A stretch of DNA of 64,000 nucleotides from Allosaccharopolyspora coralli (lineage in GTDB: Bacteria > Actinomycetota > Actinomycetes > Mycobacteriales > Pseudonocardiaceae). Positions 40,899-49,524 of this stretch are shown here, in pieces. Location: NCBI RefSeq assembly GCF_009664835.1, contig NZ_CP045929.1, positions 682,001-746,000 on the forward strand. Direction: 5' to 3'. The notes beneath the pieces are model-generated. The model saw nothing but the letters and a program-made list of their open reading frames with translations. It did no database searches and was not told the origin of the DNA. Position numbers and translations under genes: made by a program. Position 1 is the first letter of the stretch. Every line of letters starts with the position of its first letter.

Positions 40899-41648
40899 TC
40901 AGGACAGCGGGTCCGGGTCGGTGTCGGCGGAAAACCGCAGTTCGCGGGCCACGATGTGGCGGGCGACGTCGGTCAGGGCGAGTTCGTGGGTGTAGGCGTG
41001 GGCGCGCATCCGCAGCAGCGCCGCCTCGGTGCTCGACCCGAGTTGGATCCGGACCATGCCCGAGGCTTGGTGGATCTCGGCGTGCGGGTCGGCCAGCCAG
41101 CTCACGTCGTCGGTGGCGTGCCCGTCCAGTTCGGTCATGATCGTGTGGGTGGCCAGATCCGCCAGGATCAACGCATCAGTGATCGCCGCCTGACCCAACG
41201 GGCCCGTGGCGTCGCGGTAGCAGTCCAGCGATCCCAGCCGGATCACCCCGACCTGCAGTGGGAAGGAGAACACCGCCGCAGCCCCCAACGTGTGGGCCTG
41301 CTCGGCGAAGGCCGGCCACCGCTGGTGCGCCTGGGCCAGGTCGTCGACGAGCACCGGTCCCCCGGTGGTGAACGTGTCCAGACACGGGCCCTCACCCACG
41401 GTCAGCTGCAGATCTTCCAATCCGGCGCTGACGTCGTTGCTCGCGTGGACCAACCCGCGGCGGGTGGCCTGCCCATCCCCGTCGCCGTCGCCGTCGCTGA
41501 GGTGGGTCAACACCGTGGCCCCGGCCCCGGAAACGCCCAGCTCGGAGACACACCGCCCGCAGAGCAGACTCATCCGCGAGGCCCCGGGCTGCTGCTCGGC
41601 GTCGGTGGCCAGCAGCGCCTCGAGCGCCTGGCGCCGCTGCTCACTCAT
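40899..41648 (-). CDS. GAF domain regulator with degenerate ANTAR
   Basis: A 249-residue protein: GAF domain (EGPCLDTFTTGGPVLVDD, AVFSFPLQVGVIRLGSLD) and a C-terminal ANTAR-like region reading IHQASGMVRIQLGSSTEAAL, where the usual QAKG is QASG. ATG at 41648 is taken; the upstream extension is not homologous. It lies 30 bp from the next GAF-ANTAR gene, so the cluster is probably one operon. RNA binding by the altered ANTAR is uncertain. Confidence 0.8.
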   Translation of the reverse strand: MSEQRRQALEALLATDAEQQPGASRMSLLCGRCVSELGVSGAGATVLTHLSDGDGDGDGQATRRGLVHASNDVSAGLEDLQLTVGEGPCLDTFTTGGPVLVDDLAQAHQRWPAFAEQAHTLGAAAVFSFPLQVGVIRLGSLDCYRDATGPLGQAAITDALILADLATHTIMTELDGHATDDVSWLADPHAEIHQASGMVRIQLGSSTEAALLRMRAHAYTHELALTDVARHIVARELRFSADTDPDPLS

Positions 41649-41752
41649 CCTCTGCTCCACTCCTCGAGCGCTCGGTGCGGGCGGTTGTGCCCGCACCTGG
41701 GTCTGAACGGGCACAACCTCGGCCGGTCCACGCTCCCGGGAACGCAGGCGAC

Positions 41753-42511
41753 CTACTGTGTGTGTTCCCCGGGAGCGGGGCTGTCATGCTCCGGATTGGG
41801 TCCGGGATTACTGCCGGTCAACCACTGTGCCACGGCGAGCAGTTTCAGGTTTGTCTGCTGCGAGGACTGCACCAACATCGCAAAGGCCTGCTCGGCATCA
41901 AGACCGAATCGTTCCATGAGTATGCCCTTGGCCTGCCCGATCACATCCCGGCTGGCCAGGGCTTGATTCAGCTGACCCGTGTGCTGGGCCTGCCCCAACG
42001 CGGAGGATGCATGCGTCGCGAACAACCCACCCAGCACCCGGGAATCGTCGCTGAAGCCGTGCGGGCTGCTGGCATACAGGTTCAACGCGCCCAACGAGTT
42101 CTCCCGCGCGAACAGCTGGAACGAGAGCATGCTGCCCACCCCGGCCTCGACCGCGGCCGGACCGAACCACGGCCACCGCTCGGCCGCAGAGGCCATATCG
42201 TCAACGGCGACGGTGTGCTCGTCCCACAACGCCGTCACGCACGGGCCCTCCCGATAGCTCGCCTGCGCCTGGTCGATAGCCGACACGGTGTCGTGGCTGA
42301 CCGCCTGCGAGATGATCTCCCCATCGGATTGCAGCAGCGAGACCCCCGCGTACTCGGCGCCAGGCACCGTGCCCACGGCCGCGGCCACGATCCACGCCAC
42401 CGTCTCGGCCTCACTCGCCTCCTGCGAACCCGTCATCTGCTGGGCCGCCGCCGACAGCACTTGCACCAAATCCGGCGCGCCCGCCGGATCCTCCTGGCCG
42501 TGCACCATCAC
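41753..42511 (-). CDS. GAF-ANTAR RNA-binding antiterminator, first of the cluster
   Basis: A 252-residue protein with a GAF domain (EYAGVSLLQSDGEIISQAVS, SYREGPCVTALWDEHTV) and a canonical ANTAR (RDVIGQAKGILMERFGLDAE, AFAMLVQSSQQTNLKLLAVA). It is the most promoter-proximal of three tandem genes. Ligand and RNA targets are unknown; tandem paralogues could respond to different inputs and share leader targets. Confidence 0.88.
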   Translation of the reverse strand: MMVHGQEDPAGAPDLVQVLSAAAQQMTGSQEASEAETVAWIVAAAVGTVPGAEYAGVSLLQSDGEIISQAVSHDTVSAIDQAQASYREGPCVTALWDEHTVAVDDMASAAERWPWFGPAAVEAGVGSMLSFQLFARENSLGALNLYASSPHGFSDDSRVLGGLFATHASSALGQAQHTGQLNQALASRDVIGQAKGILMERFGLDAEQAFAMLVQSSQQTNLKLLAVAQWLTGSNPGPNPEHDSPAPGEHTQ

Positions 42512-42798
42512 CAGACCTCACTCTCGCTACGTCTGGTTCGTCCGCACCCTGCTGAACGCACTGCACCAGCTTCCTACCCCCAATTGTGTCAAACCTCGCT
42601 GTAGTGCCCAGAGCCGCAAGCTCCCGCCGGGATGCGGTGCTTACGTACGCAAGCGGAACCCCCACTGAGACAGCACCGCCCGGCCGATACTGACGCGAGA
42701 CGAAGCCACGAGCTGGCGTTCCGCTGACCAGGGTTGTCTCAGATACCTGGTACGGTGAAACTCTCACTGAGGGGTGGCTAACCGTTACACTGCCGATC
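42512..42798. promoter_or_regulatory. Intergenic region with GAF-ANTAR promoter and candidate res site
   Basis: 287 bp between the divergent GAF-ANTAR and resolvase genes. The 60 bp before the resolvase contain TACCTGGTAC and GGCTAACCGTTAC dyad-like segments that could be resolvase subsites. No gene seen. Confidence 0.4.
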
Positions 42799-43386
42799 AT
42801 GTCCGGCACCCTGGTTGGCTACGCCCGCTGCTCCACCGACGAGCAAGACCTCACCGCCCAACGCCAGCGCCTGGCCGAACTCGGCGTGGACGCCGACCGG
42901 ATCTATCTCGACCACGGACTCACCGGCACCAAGAGAACGCGGCCCGGGCTCGATCAGGCCCTGGCCGCCGTCCGAACTGGCGACACCCTCGTGGTGCCCA
43001 AGCTCGATCGGCTGGCCCGGTCGGTGCCGGACGCCCGCGCCATCGGCGACGACCTCGCCGAGCGCGGCGTCGCGCTGTCGTTGGGCGGACAGGTCTACGA
43101 CCCGGCCGACCCCATGGGCAAGATGTTCTTCAACATCCTGGCCACCTTCGCCGAATTCGAAGTCGACCTCCTACGCATGCGCACCCGCGAAGGCATGGCC
43201 GTGGCGAAGGCGAAGGGAAAGCTGCGCGGCAAGCAACCCAAGCTCTCGCCGAAGCAGCAGACCGAACTGAGGCGCATGCATGACAGTGGCGACTACACGA
43301 TCACCGACCTCACCGAGCTGTTCTCCGTCTCCCGGCCGACCGTCTACCGCACACTCCAGCGCGGCCAGTCGTCCCAGGCGGAGTGA
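42799..43386 (+). CDS. Serine resolvase, distinct lineage
   Basis: A 195-residue small serine recombinase. LVGYARCSTDEQDLTAQRQR holds the nucleophile Ser, VPKLDRLARSVPDARAIGDD the catalytic Arg residues, FFNILATFAEFEVDLLRMRT the E-helix, and ITDLTELFSVSRPTVYRTLQ the C-terminal HTH. It is clearly different from the resolvases at 8438 and 18009. It starts 180 bp upstream of the metal-ATPase operon and may be the recombinase of the element that brought it. Confidence 0.92.
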   Translation: MSGTLVGYARCSTDEQDLTAQRQRLAELGVDADRIYLDHGLTGTKRTRPGLDQALAAVRTGDTLVVPKLDRLARSVPDARAIGDDLAERGVALSLGGQVYDPADPMGKMFFNILATFAEFEVDLLRMRTREGMAVAKAKGKLRGKQPKLSPKQQTELRRMHDSGDYTITDLTELFSVSRPTVYRTLQRGQSSQAE

Positions 43387-43565
43387 AGCCATGCCCGATC
43401 AGCAGCCCAGACCTCATATCCGCCCGATTTTCGGCGAGTACTACGGCTACCCCTAGTAGCGCTGCAGCCACCGCCGCGGCGGGGAGTTGATCAGCGCGGT
43501 CTCGACCCGGTTCATCAACATCGCAACACCTCGATTGCATCGCACGGAACTGCTATCATCGGGAT

Positions 43566-43964
43566 ATGACGATGAATAGCACGGAGAGGTGCCTGGCGTC
43601 GAACCCGCCGGGCGCGAACCTGGATCCGGCGGTGGCGTTGTTCCACAGCCTGTCCGATGCCGCGCGGGTGGCGATCGTGCAGCGTCTGGCCTCCGGTGAG
43701 GCCCGCGTCGCGGACTTGGTCGCCGAACTGGGACTGGCGCAGTCGACGGTGTCAGCCCACGTGGCGTGCCTGCGTGACTGCGGGCTGGTCGTGGGCCGCC
43801 CGCAAGGGCGGCAGGTGTTCTACAGCCTGACCCGCCCGGAGTTGCTGGACCTACTGGCCTCTGCCGAGACGCTGCTGGCCGCGACCGGCAACGCGGTTTC
43901 GTTGTGCCCGAACTACGGCACCGACACCACCGGCGAGCCCCAGAACGAGGAGATCGTGCGATGA
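43566..43964 (+). CDS. cmtR: ArsR/SmtB-family metal repressor, CmtR-like
   Basis: A 132-residue winged-helix repressor: LFHSLSDAARVAIVQRLASG, recognition helix GLAQSTVSAHVACLRDCGLV, wing GRQVFYSLTRPE. Ligand candidates ACLRDC (Cys-x3-Cys) and a C-terminal Cys in AVSLCPNYGTD correspond to Cys57/Cys61/Cys102 of mycobacterial CmtR, a Cd(II)/Pb(II) sensor. Its stop overlaps the ATPase start by 4 bp. It probably represses the whole four-gene operon until Cd or Pb binds. Confidence 0.85.
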   Translation: MTMNSTERCLASNPPGANLDPAVALFHSLSDAARVAIVQRLASGEARVADLVAELGLAQSTVSAHVACLRDCGLVVGRPQGRQVFYSLTRPELLDLLASAETLLAATGNAVSLCPNYGTDTTGEPQNEEIVR

Positions 43965-45925
43965 GCGATGCTTGCGGCTGCGGCAGCGACGAGCCCCGCA
44001 CCGGCGAGGAAGCCGAAGAACACGAGCCGGAACGGCTCTGGCAAGTCACCGAACTGCGCGCCGCGGCCGTCGCCGGGGTGCTGCTGATCGCCGGATACGC
44101 GACGGAGTGGGCAGGCGCGGCGCCGATGCTGGCGCTGATCCTCAAGTCCTTGGCTCTGGTCGCCGGTGCCTACACGTTCGTGCCCTCCACACTGAAGCGG
44201 CTGGCCAAGGGCAAGATCGGTGTCGGCACGCTGATGACGATCGCGGCCATCGGCGCGGTCATCCTGGGTGAGGTCGGCGAGGCCGCGATGCTGGCCTTCC
44301 TGTACTCCATCAGCGAGGGCCTGGAGGAATACTCCCTCGCGCGGACCCGCCGGGGCCTGCGCGCGTTGTTGTCGCTGGTGCCCGATGAGGCCACCGTGCT
44401 GCGCGACGGCAGCGAGGTCGTGGTGGCCCCGTCCGAGCTCCGCGTCGGAGACCGGATGGTGGTCAAGCCCGGCGAACGCATCGCCACCGACGGCGTCATC
44501 CGCACCGGCCGCACCGCGCTGGACACCTCCGCGATCACCGGCGAGTCCGTGCCCGTCGAGGCCGGTCCCGGCAGCGAGGTGTTCGCTGGGTCGATCAACG
44601 GCACCGGGGTGCTCGAAATCGAGGTCACCACGACTGCCGAGGACAACTCTCTGGCGCGGATCGTGCGGATCGTGGAGGCCGAGCAGTCCCGCAAGGGCGC
44701 CAGCCAGCGCCTGGCCGACCGCATCGCCAAACCCCTGGTGCCCGGCGTCATGATCGCCGGCGCCCTCATCGCCGGCATCGGCAGCCTGCTCGGCGACCCG
44801 GCGACGTGGATCGAACGCGCCCTGGTGGTGCTCGTGGCCGCCTCGCCCTGCGCGCTGGCGATCTCCATCCCCGTGACGGTGGTCGCTGCCATCGGCGCGG
44901 CCAGCAAGATTGGCGTGCTGGTCAAGGGCGGTGCCGCGCTGGAAGGACTGGGACGTGTGCGGGGGGTGGCGCTGGACAAGACCGGCACGCTGACCCGCAA
45001 CCAGCCGAGCGTGGTCGACGTCGCCACCACCGACGGGATTTCGCGGGAGCGGGTGCTGGGACTGGCCGCGGCGCTGGAAGCCCGCAGCGAACACCCCCTC
45101 GCACGAGCGATCCTCGCCGCCGTCGACGGCGACATCGCCTCGGCGACCGACGTCGAGGCCGTCACCGGCGCCGGGCTGACCGGGCAGGTCGACGGACGCA
45201 CCGCGCGGCTCGGGCGCCCGGGCTGGCTGGACTCCAGCCCGTTGGCTGGCGACGTCGAGCGGATGCAGCACAGCGGGGCCACCGCGGTGCTCGTCGAGGA
45301 CGACGGACAGGTGATCGGCGCCATCGCCGTGCGCGACGAACTCCGCCCCGAAGCGCGCGAGGTGATCACCCGGCTGCACTCGGGTGGCTATCACGTCGCC
45401 ATGCTCACCGGCGACAACCAGGCCACCGCCGCCGCACTGGCCGCCGAGGCGGGCATCGACTCGGTGCATGCCGAACTGCGGCCGGAGGACAAGGCCCGCA
45501 TCGTCGGCGAGCTGGGCCACCAGCGATCGATGGCGATGGTCGGTGACGGTGTCAACGACGCCCCGGCCCTGGCCACCGCCGACCTGGGCATCGCCATGGG
45601 CGCGATGGGCACCGACGTGGCCATCGAAACCGCTGATGTCGCGCTCATGGGCGAGGACCTGCGGCACCTGCCGCACACCCTCGACCACGCCCGACGCGCC
45701 CGGCGGATCATGCTGCAAAACGTCGGACTGTCCCTGGCGATCATCACGGTGCTGATGCCCCTGGCCCTGTTCGGCATCCTCGGGCTGGCGGCGGTGGTGC
45801 TGGTGCACGAGGTGGCCGAGGTCGTGGTCATCGCCAACGGCGTCCGGGCCGGCCGCGCCAAGCCGCTGCCCGGCGGGAAGCCCGCGGCAGTGCGGCCTAC
45901 TACGACAGTGGGAGCCTCGGCGTGA
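43961..45925 (+). CDS. P1B-type metal ATPase with SPC motif
   Basis: A 654-residue P-type ATPase. There is no HMA domain; the N-terminus has a short Cys motif (MSDACGCGSDEP). Core motifs: ITGESVPVEAG, LVAASPCALAISIPVTVV (transport motif SPC), ALDKTGTLTRNQP, EHPLARAI, GDGVNDAPAL, and the last-helix motif LVHEVAEVVVIANG. SPC with a His-Glu in the final helix is the pattern of P1B-4-like pumps for Co, Zn, Cd or similar. ATG at 43961 is fixed by the ATGA overlap. With a CmtR-type repressor, Cd/Pb export is the best guess. Confidence 0.92.
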   Translation: MSDACGCGSDEPRTGEEAEEHEPERLWQVTELRAAAVAGVLLIAGYATEWAGAAPMLALILKSLALVAGAYTFVPSTLKRLAKGKIGVGTLMTIAAIGAVILGEVGEAAMLAFLYSISEGLEEYSLARTRRGLRALLSLVPDEATVLRDGSEVVVAPSELRVGDRMVVKPGERIATDGVIRTGRTALDTSAITGESVPVEAGPGSEVFAGSINGTGVLEIEVTTTAEDNSLARIVRIVEAEQSRKGASQRLADRIAKPLVPGVMIAGALIAGIGSLLGDPATWIERALVVLVAASPCALAISIPVTVVAAIGAASKIGVLVKGGAALEGLGRVRGVALDKTGTLTRNQPSVVDVATTDGISRERVLGLAAALEARSEHPLARAILAAVDGDIASATDVEAVTGAGLTGQVDGRTARLGRPGWLDSSPLAGDVERMQHSGATAVLVEDDGQVIGAIAVRDELRPEAREVITRLHSGGYHVAMLTGDNQATAAALAAEAGIDSVHAELRPEDKARIVGELGHQRSMAMVGDGVNDAPALATADLGIAMGAMGTDVAIETADVALMGEDLRHLPHTLDHARRARRIMLQNVGLSLAIITVLMPLALFGILGLAAVVLVHEVAEVVVIANGVRAGRAKPLPGGKPAAVRPTTTVGASA

Positions 45926-46434
45926 CCCGCACCGAAACCCCGGTGGTGAGGGTGGCCCGGCGCCGGGCCACCCTGGCCACCGGGGCCGTGCTGCTGGCTG
46001 GCGGGGACCTGGGGATCAAAACGTGGGCCGCCCAAGCGTTGACCGACGGCCACTCGATCGATATCGGACTGCTGCAGCTGCGGCTGGCCTACAACCCCGG
46101 CGTGGCCTTCAGCCTCGGCGCGACCCTGCCCGCCTGGATCGTGTTCACCGCCACTGCACTGATCACCGCAGCCCTCGCGGTCTACGCCTGGCGGGCGGCC
46201 CGCACCGGGAGCCTGATCATGCGGCTCGGTCTGGCCGCGGTGCCGGCCGGAGCCGTCGCCAACCTCATCGACCGCGGCGTCGACGGCGCGGTCACCGACT
46301 ACCTGCACACCGGCTGGTTTCCCACCTTCAACCTCGCCGATGTATTCATCACCGGTGGTGGGGCGTTGCTGGTCCTTGCCTCGCTGCGCACCACGTCCCC
46401 ATCGCCAGACAGGAGTGAATCCGGTGCGTCGTGA
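45922..46434 (+). CDS. lspA: Lipoprotein signal peptidase (signal peptidase II)
   Basis: A 170-residue four-helix membrane aspartic protease that cleaves prolipoproteins before the lipidated Cys. The conserved blocks are present: LAYNPGVAFSLG, NLIDRGVDG with the first catalytic Asp, and FNLADVFITGGG with the second. GTG at 45922 overlaps the ATPase stop (GTGA). Placement in a metal-resistance operon recalls pbrC of lead-resistance operons and cadmium operons of actinobacteria. It is probably an accessory copy additional to the chromosomal lspA. Confidence 0.92.
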   Translation: MTRTETPVVRVARRRATLATGAVLLAGGDLGIKTWAAQALTDGHSIDIGLLQLRLAYNPGVAFSLGATLPAWIVFTATALITAALAVYAWRAARTGSLIMRLGLAAVPAGAVANLIDRGVDGAVTDYLHTGWFPTFNLADVFITGGGALLVLASLRTTSPSPDRSESGAS

Positions 46435-48071
46435 TCCGCGCAGCGCTCCGCACCCCCTTCCAGAGCCTTCTCGGGCAGACAAACACACCCGGCGGTTGCG
46501 CCCATCATGTGCCGCCACCGGTCTGAGGGCGCTGGGTGCGATCGCCGGTGGCCTGACCGTCTACGCCAGTGCTCCTCCACACCACCTGTGGTGGCTGGCA
46601 CCGCTGGGTGTGGCCCTGTTCGCGCTCGCGCTGCACCACCGGCGTGCCCGAGGTGGCTTCGGGTATGGCTTCCTGTTCGGCCTCGCCTACCTGCTGCCCC
46701 TGCTGAGCTGGCTCTACGACACCGTCGGCGAGGAATTCGGGGTGTGGCCGTGGTTCGGCGTGGTCACCATCGAAGCAGTGTTCTTCGGTCTCGCCGGCGC
46801 GGGCATGGCCCGTGTCAGCCGCCTGCCCGGCGCTGCGATCTGGATGGCCGCGGTCCTGGTCGCGACTGAAACCCTGCGCTCGCACGCCCCCTACGGCGGA
46901 TTCCCCTGGGGACGGCTGGCCTTCACCCAACCGGAAGGCGCGTTCGGGCCGCTGGCTTCTTTCGGCGGGGCCGCGCTGGTGACCTTCGGGGTGATGCTGT
47001 CCGGGTGCGGACTGGCCGCGCTGACGCGACACCTGCGGGACGGGATCCGGGAGAGGCCGTGGCCGGCGGTATCGGCAGCCACCCTCACCGCGTTGCCGAT
47101 CACCGCCGGGCTGGCGAGCATGTCCACCCTCCCCCCCCCCCACCCTCGATACCGCACCCAGTGCGGGAACAGCCACCGTCGCCATCGTCCAGGGCGGCGC
47201 TCCCAACATCGGCATCGGCCTGATGGGCAAGAACGAGCTGCTCCGCGCCAACCACATCCAGCAGGCCACCAAGCTGGTCCAAGGGGTGCGCTCCGGGCGG
47301 CTCCCCCGACCGGACCTCGTCATCTTTCCCGAATCCTCGAACGTCTGGGGCCCCTCACGCAGCGACCCCGCGCTGGATCGGATCGCCGACCAACTCGGCG
47401 GGCCCATAGCGGTCGGCGGTATCACCCGTGAGGCCAACGGCGCCATCAGCAACCGCGTGATCCGCTGGGACCCGGCTCTGGGCGCCACCGACGAGTACGT
47501 CAAGCAGCACCTCGTCCCGTTCTCCGAGACCATCCCTCTACGCGAGCTCGCCTCGGCCGTCACCCCATTCGTCAAACAGTTCTCGCGAGACATGACCCCG
47601 GGGACGAGCCCGGGCCTCTTCGACATGGGCACGACGCGAGTGGGCTTCGCGATCTGCTACGAGGTCGCCTACGACTCGGTGCTGACCGAAGGCGTGCGCG
47701 GCGGTGCCGAACTGCTGGCCGTGCCCACGAACAACGCGTGGTTCGGGCGCAGCGAGATGACCTATCAGCAGCTGGCCATGGCTCGGCTGCGTGCTGTCGA
47801 GCACAGTCGCTCGGTCGTTGTCGCCTCCACCAGCGGGGTCAGTGCGATCATCCGTCCCGACGGCACTGTTGCCGAGCAAAGCCGGCAGTACACCGCCGAC
47901 CTGCTCATCCAACAAATGCCGCTGCGCTCAACCACCACCCCGGCCACAAGGCTCGGCTCCCTACCGAAATGGATCACCACCAGTCTCGGGGCCGCCGCAC
48001 TCCTCGCCACGCTGCGCCGCCCCGAACGACGTCGACACAACCCCCACCACAACCCCGACGCCGAGAACTGA
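46424..48071 (+). pseudogene. lnt: Apolipoprotein N-acyltransferase, frameshifted at a poly-C run
   Basis: The first part (GTG at 46424 after AGGAG) encodes the multi-helix membrane domain (ATGLRALGAIAGGLTVYASA, APYGGFPWGRLAFTQPEG). After a run of eleven C (47131-47141) the homologous sequence continues one frame over with the nitrilase domain: TVAIVQGGAPNIGIGL, LVIFPESSNVWG (Glu), DEYVKQHLVPFSE (Lys) and GFAICYEVAYDS (Cys), the complete catalytic triad of Lnt. One C fewer would give a single frame of about 548 residues. It is therefore a phase-variable gene, a recent pseudogene or a sequencing error. Confidence 0.88.
47131..47141 (+). repeat. Homopolymeric C11 tract within lnt
   Basis: Eleven consecutive C at the border between the membrane and nitrilase domains. 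Deleting one, or adding two, joins the two frames. Confidence 0.9.
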
Positions 48072-48222
48072 GCACAGCCGGCACACAGTGATCAGCACCC
48101 GGCAGGCGCACTCGAACACAGGACCACGCCGCCAGCGGCGGTGCCTGCCAGTCGTGCGCCCTGCCTCCTCGTGAGGGGTGGTTCCGCACGTGACCGCAGC
48201 CTCCCTCTGCGACCGATGAGGT
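48072..48222. other. Probable island/chromosome junction, no gene seen
   Basis: 151 bp separate the last metal-operon gene from the first chromosomal-type gene. No tRNA, inverted repeat of the Tn3 types above, or obvious attachment duplication was recognised. Confidence 0.35.
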
Positions 48223-49194
48223 TCACGAGTGCTCGGGTGCGTCCTCCCGTTCGGCGGGCGGGGTGAGGTCGACCGGGACCCGCTCGGGCCATCGCAACGA
48301 GCCGGACGCGGTGACCTGCGGAGAGTCCGGTTCGTGCGTGGAGTCGGGCGCCGGGTCGGCGTCCGTCAGGCGCCACGACTGGTCCCCGTCGGCGAGCAGG
48401 GCGTGGACCTCGCGGAGCCGTTCGGCGATCTGCGACCGCGTGTGGCGCACCGCGTCGGCCTGGTCGTTGGCGTGTCCCACGACGCGATCCGCCTCGGCCA
48501 CCGCGTCGTGCAGCACCTGGCCCGCCTCGTGCTTGCTATCGGCGAGGCGCCGGGCGTGCCGCTCGTCGTCGTCGATCCGGCGGTGTTGCAGCCAGGCCGA
48601 GAACTCCTCCTCGATTCGTGCTCGCCGTTGTTCGGCCTGCTCGTCCGCCCGGTGTCGCTCGTCCTGAGCCTGGATGTCGGCGGTGCGGCGTTGCTCGTCG
48701 GCTTCGGCGGTGAGAGCTTCGGCCTCACTCCGGGCGCGGTGCACCAGCTCGCGCCCGGTGGTCTCGGTCTCCGACCGCTGGCGCTGGGCGTCGGCGAGCA
48801 GGTTCCGGTACGTCGCCAGCAGTTGGTCGGCGGTGCGCTGTTTCTCCTCGGCATCCATGCGGGCACGGCCGACGATGTGTTCGGCGGAGTGCTCGGCGAG
48901 TTCGACCTTGCGCCGCAGCAACGGGTCCAGCGCCGTGGCGTCGACGGGTTCGCGGCTGACCTTGTCCAGTTCGGCACGCAGCCGCGCCGCTTCGTTGCGG
49001 GACTCGTCGAGCCGTTGCACCAGTTCGTCGACGTGGGCGAGCGCGGCGTCGCGGTCGGCGACGAGCGTCTGCACGTCCGCTTCCACCCGATCCAAGTACT
49101 CGGTCACCTGGTCCGGGCGCCAGCCCAGCCACGTCTTGTCGAACCCCGGCTCCAGGGGCACGAGGTCCCGATGTCCGGCCGAGTGTGTACCCAT
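48223..49194 (-). CDS. DivIVA-domain coiled-coil protein
   Basis: A 323-residue protein. The N-terminal 35 residues (GFDKTWLGWRPDQVTEYLDR) match the short DivIVA/Wag31 membrane-curvature domain. About 200 residues of charged coiled coil with regular Glu/Arg/Ala heptads follow (SEAEALTAEADEQRRTADIQ), then an acidic tail. Such proteins organise polar growth and septum assembly in actinobacteria. ATG at 49194 sits just before the domain. It is a paralogue of, not the same as, Wag31, judged by length and lack of the second Wag31 block. Confidence 0.75.
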   Translation of the reverse strand: MGTHSAGHRDLVPLEPGFDKTWLGWRPDQVTEYLDRVEADVQTLVADRDAALAHVDELVQRLDESRNEAARLRAELDKVSREPVDATALDPLLRRKVELAEHSAEHIVGRARMDAEEKQRTADQLLATYRNLLADAQRQRSETETTGRELVHRARSEAEALTAEADEQRRTADIQAQDERHRADEQAEQRRARIEEEFSAWLQHRRIDDDERHARRLADSKHEAGQVLHDAVAEADRVVGHANDQADAVRHTRSQIAERLREVHALLADGDQSWRLTDADPAPDSTHEPDSPQVTASGSLRWPERVPVDLTPPAEREDAPEHS

Positions 49195-49524
49195 GTCGAC
49201 CCCCGTCCACTCGACGTCCGGGCCGCGGCGCCCGGTGGCCTCCCCGGTGTGTCCGGCCGGGAAGGACACCCTGCTCAGGACACCGCCCGAGCGCAAGCCC
49301 GACTGTGTGCGCTCGCCCGAGTACGGACCGTTCACCGCCTATCCTGCGCGAAACCCCGGCTCCGGTCGAGCGCCACGCCGCAGCCGGAAGGAGGACGTCC
49401 TCAGAGTGCATTGGAGAACTGGCGTGTGTGCCCGTAAGGCACTCCTCGTACGTGACCAGCCGCGGTACGGCGAGCGGCTCCGGCGGAGGTACCGGACCAC
49501 CTCCCCAAGTTCCACCATGCGGTC

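Noticed and set aside
43913..45808. 631-residue minus-strand frame opposite the metal ATPase
   Set aside because: Composition (His/Gln/Gly-rich) typical of an antisense frame; no domain.
42766..48180. Direct repeat TGAGGGGTGG near 42770 and 48170 as element ends
   Set aside because: Ten GC-rich bases can recur by chance and the flanks do not extend the match.
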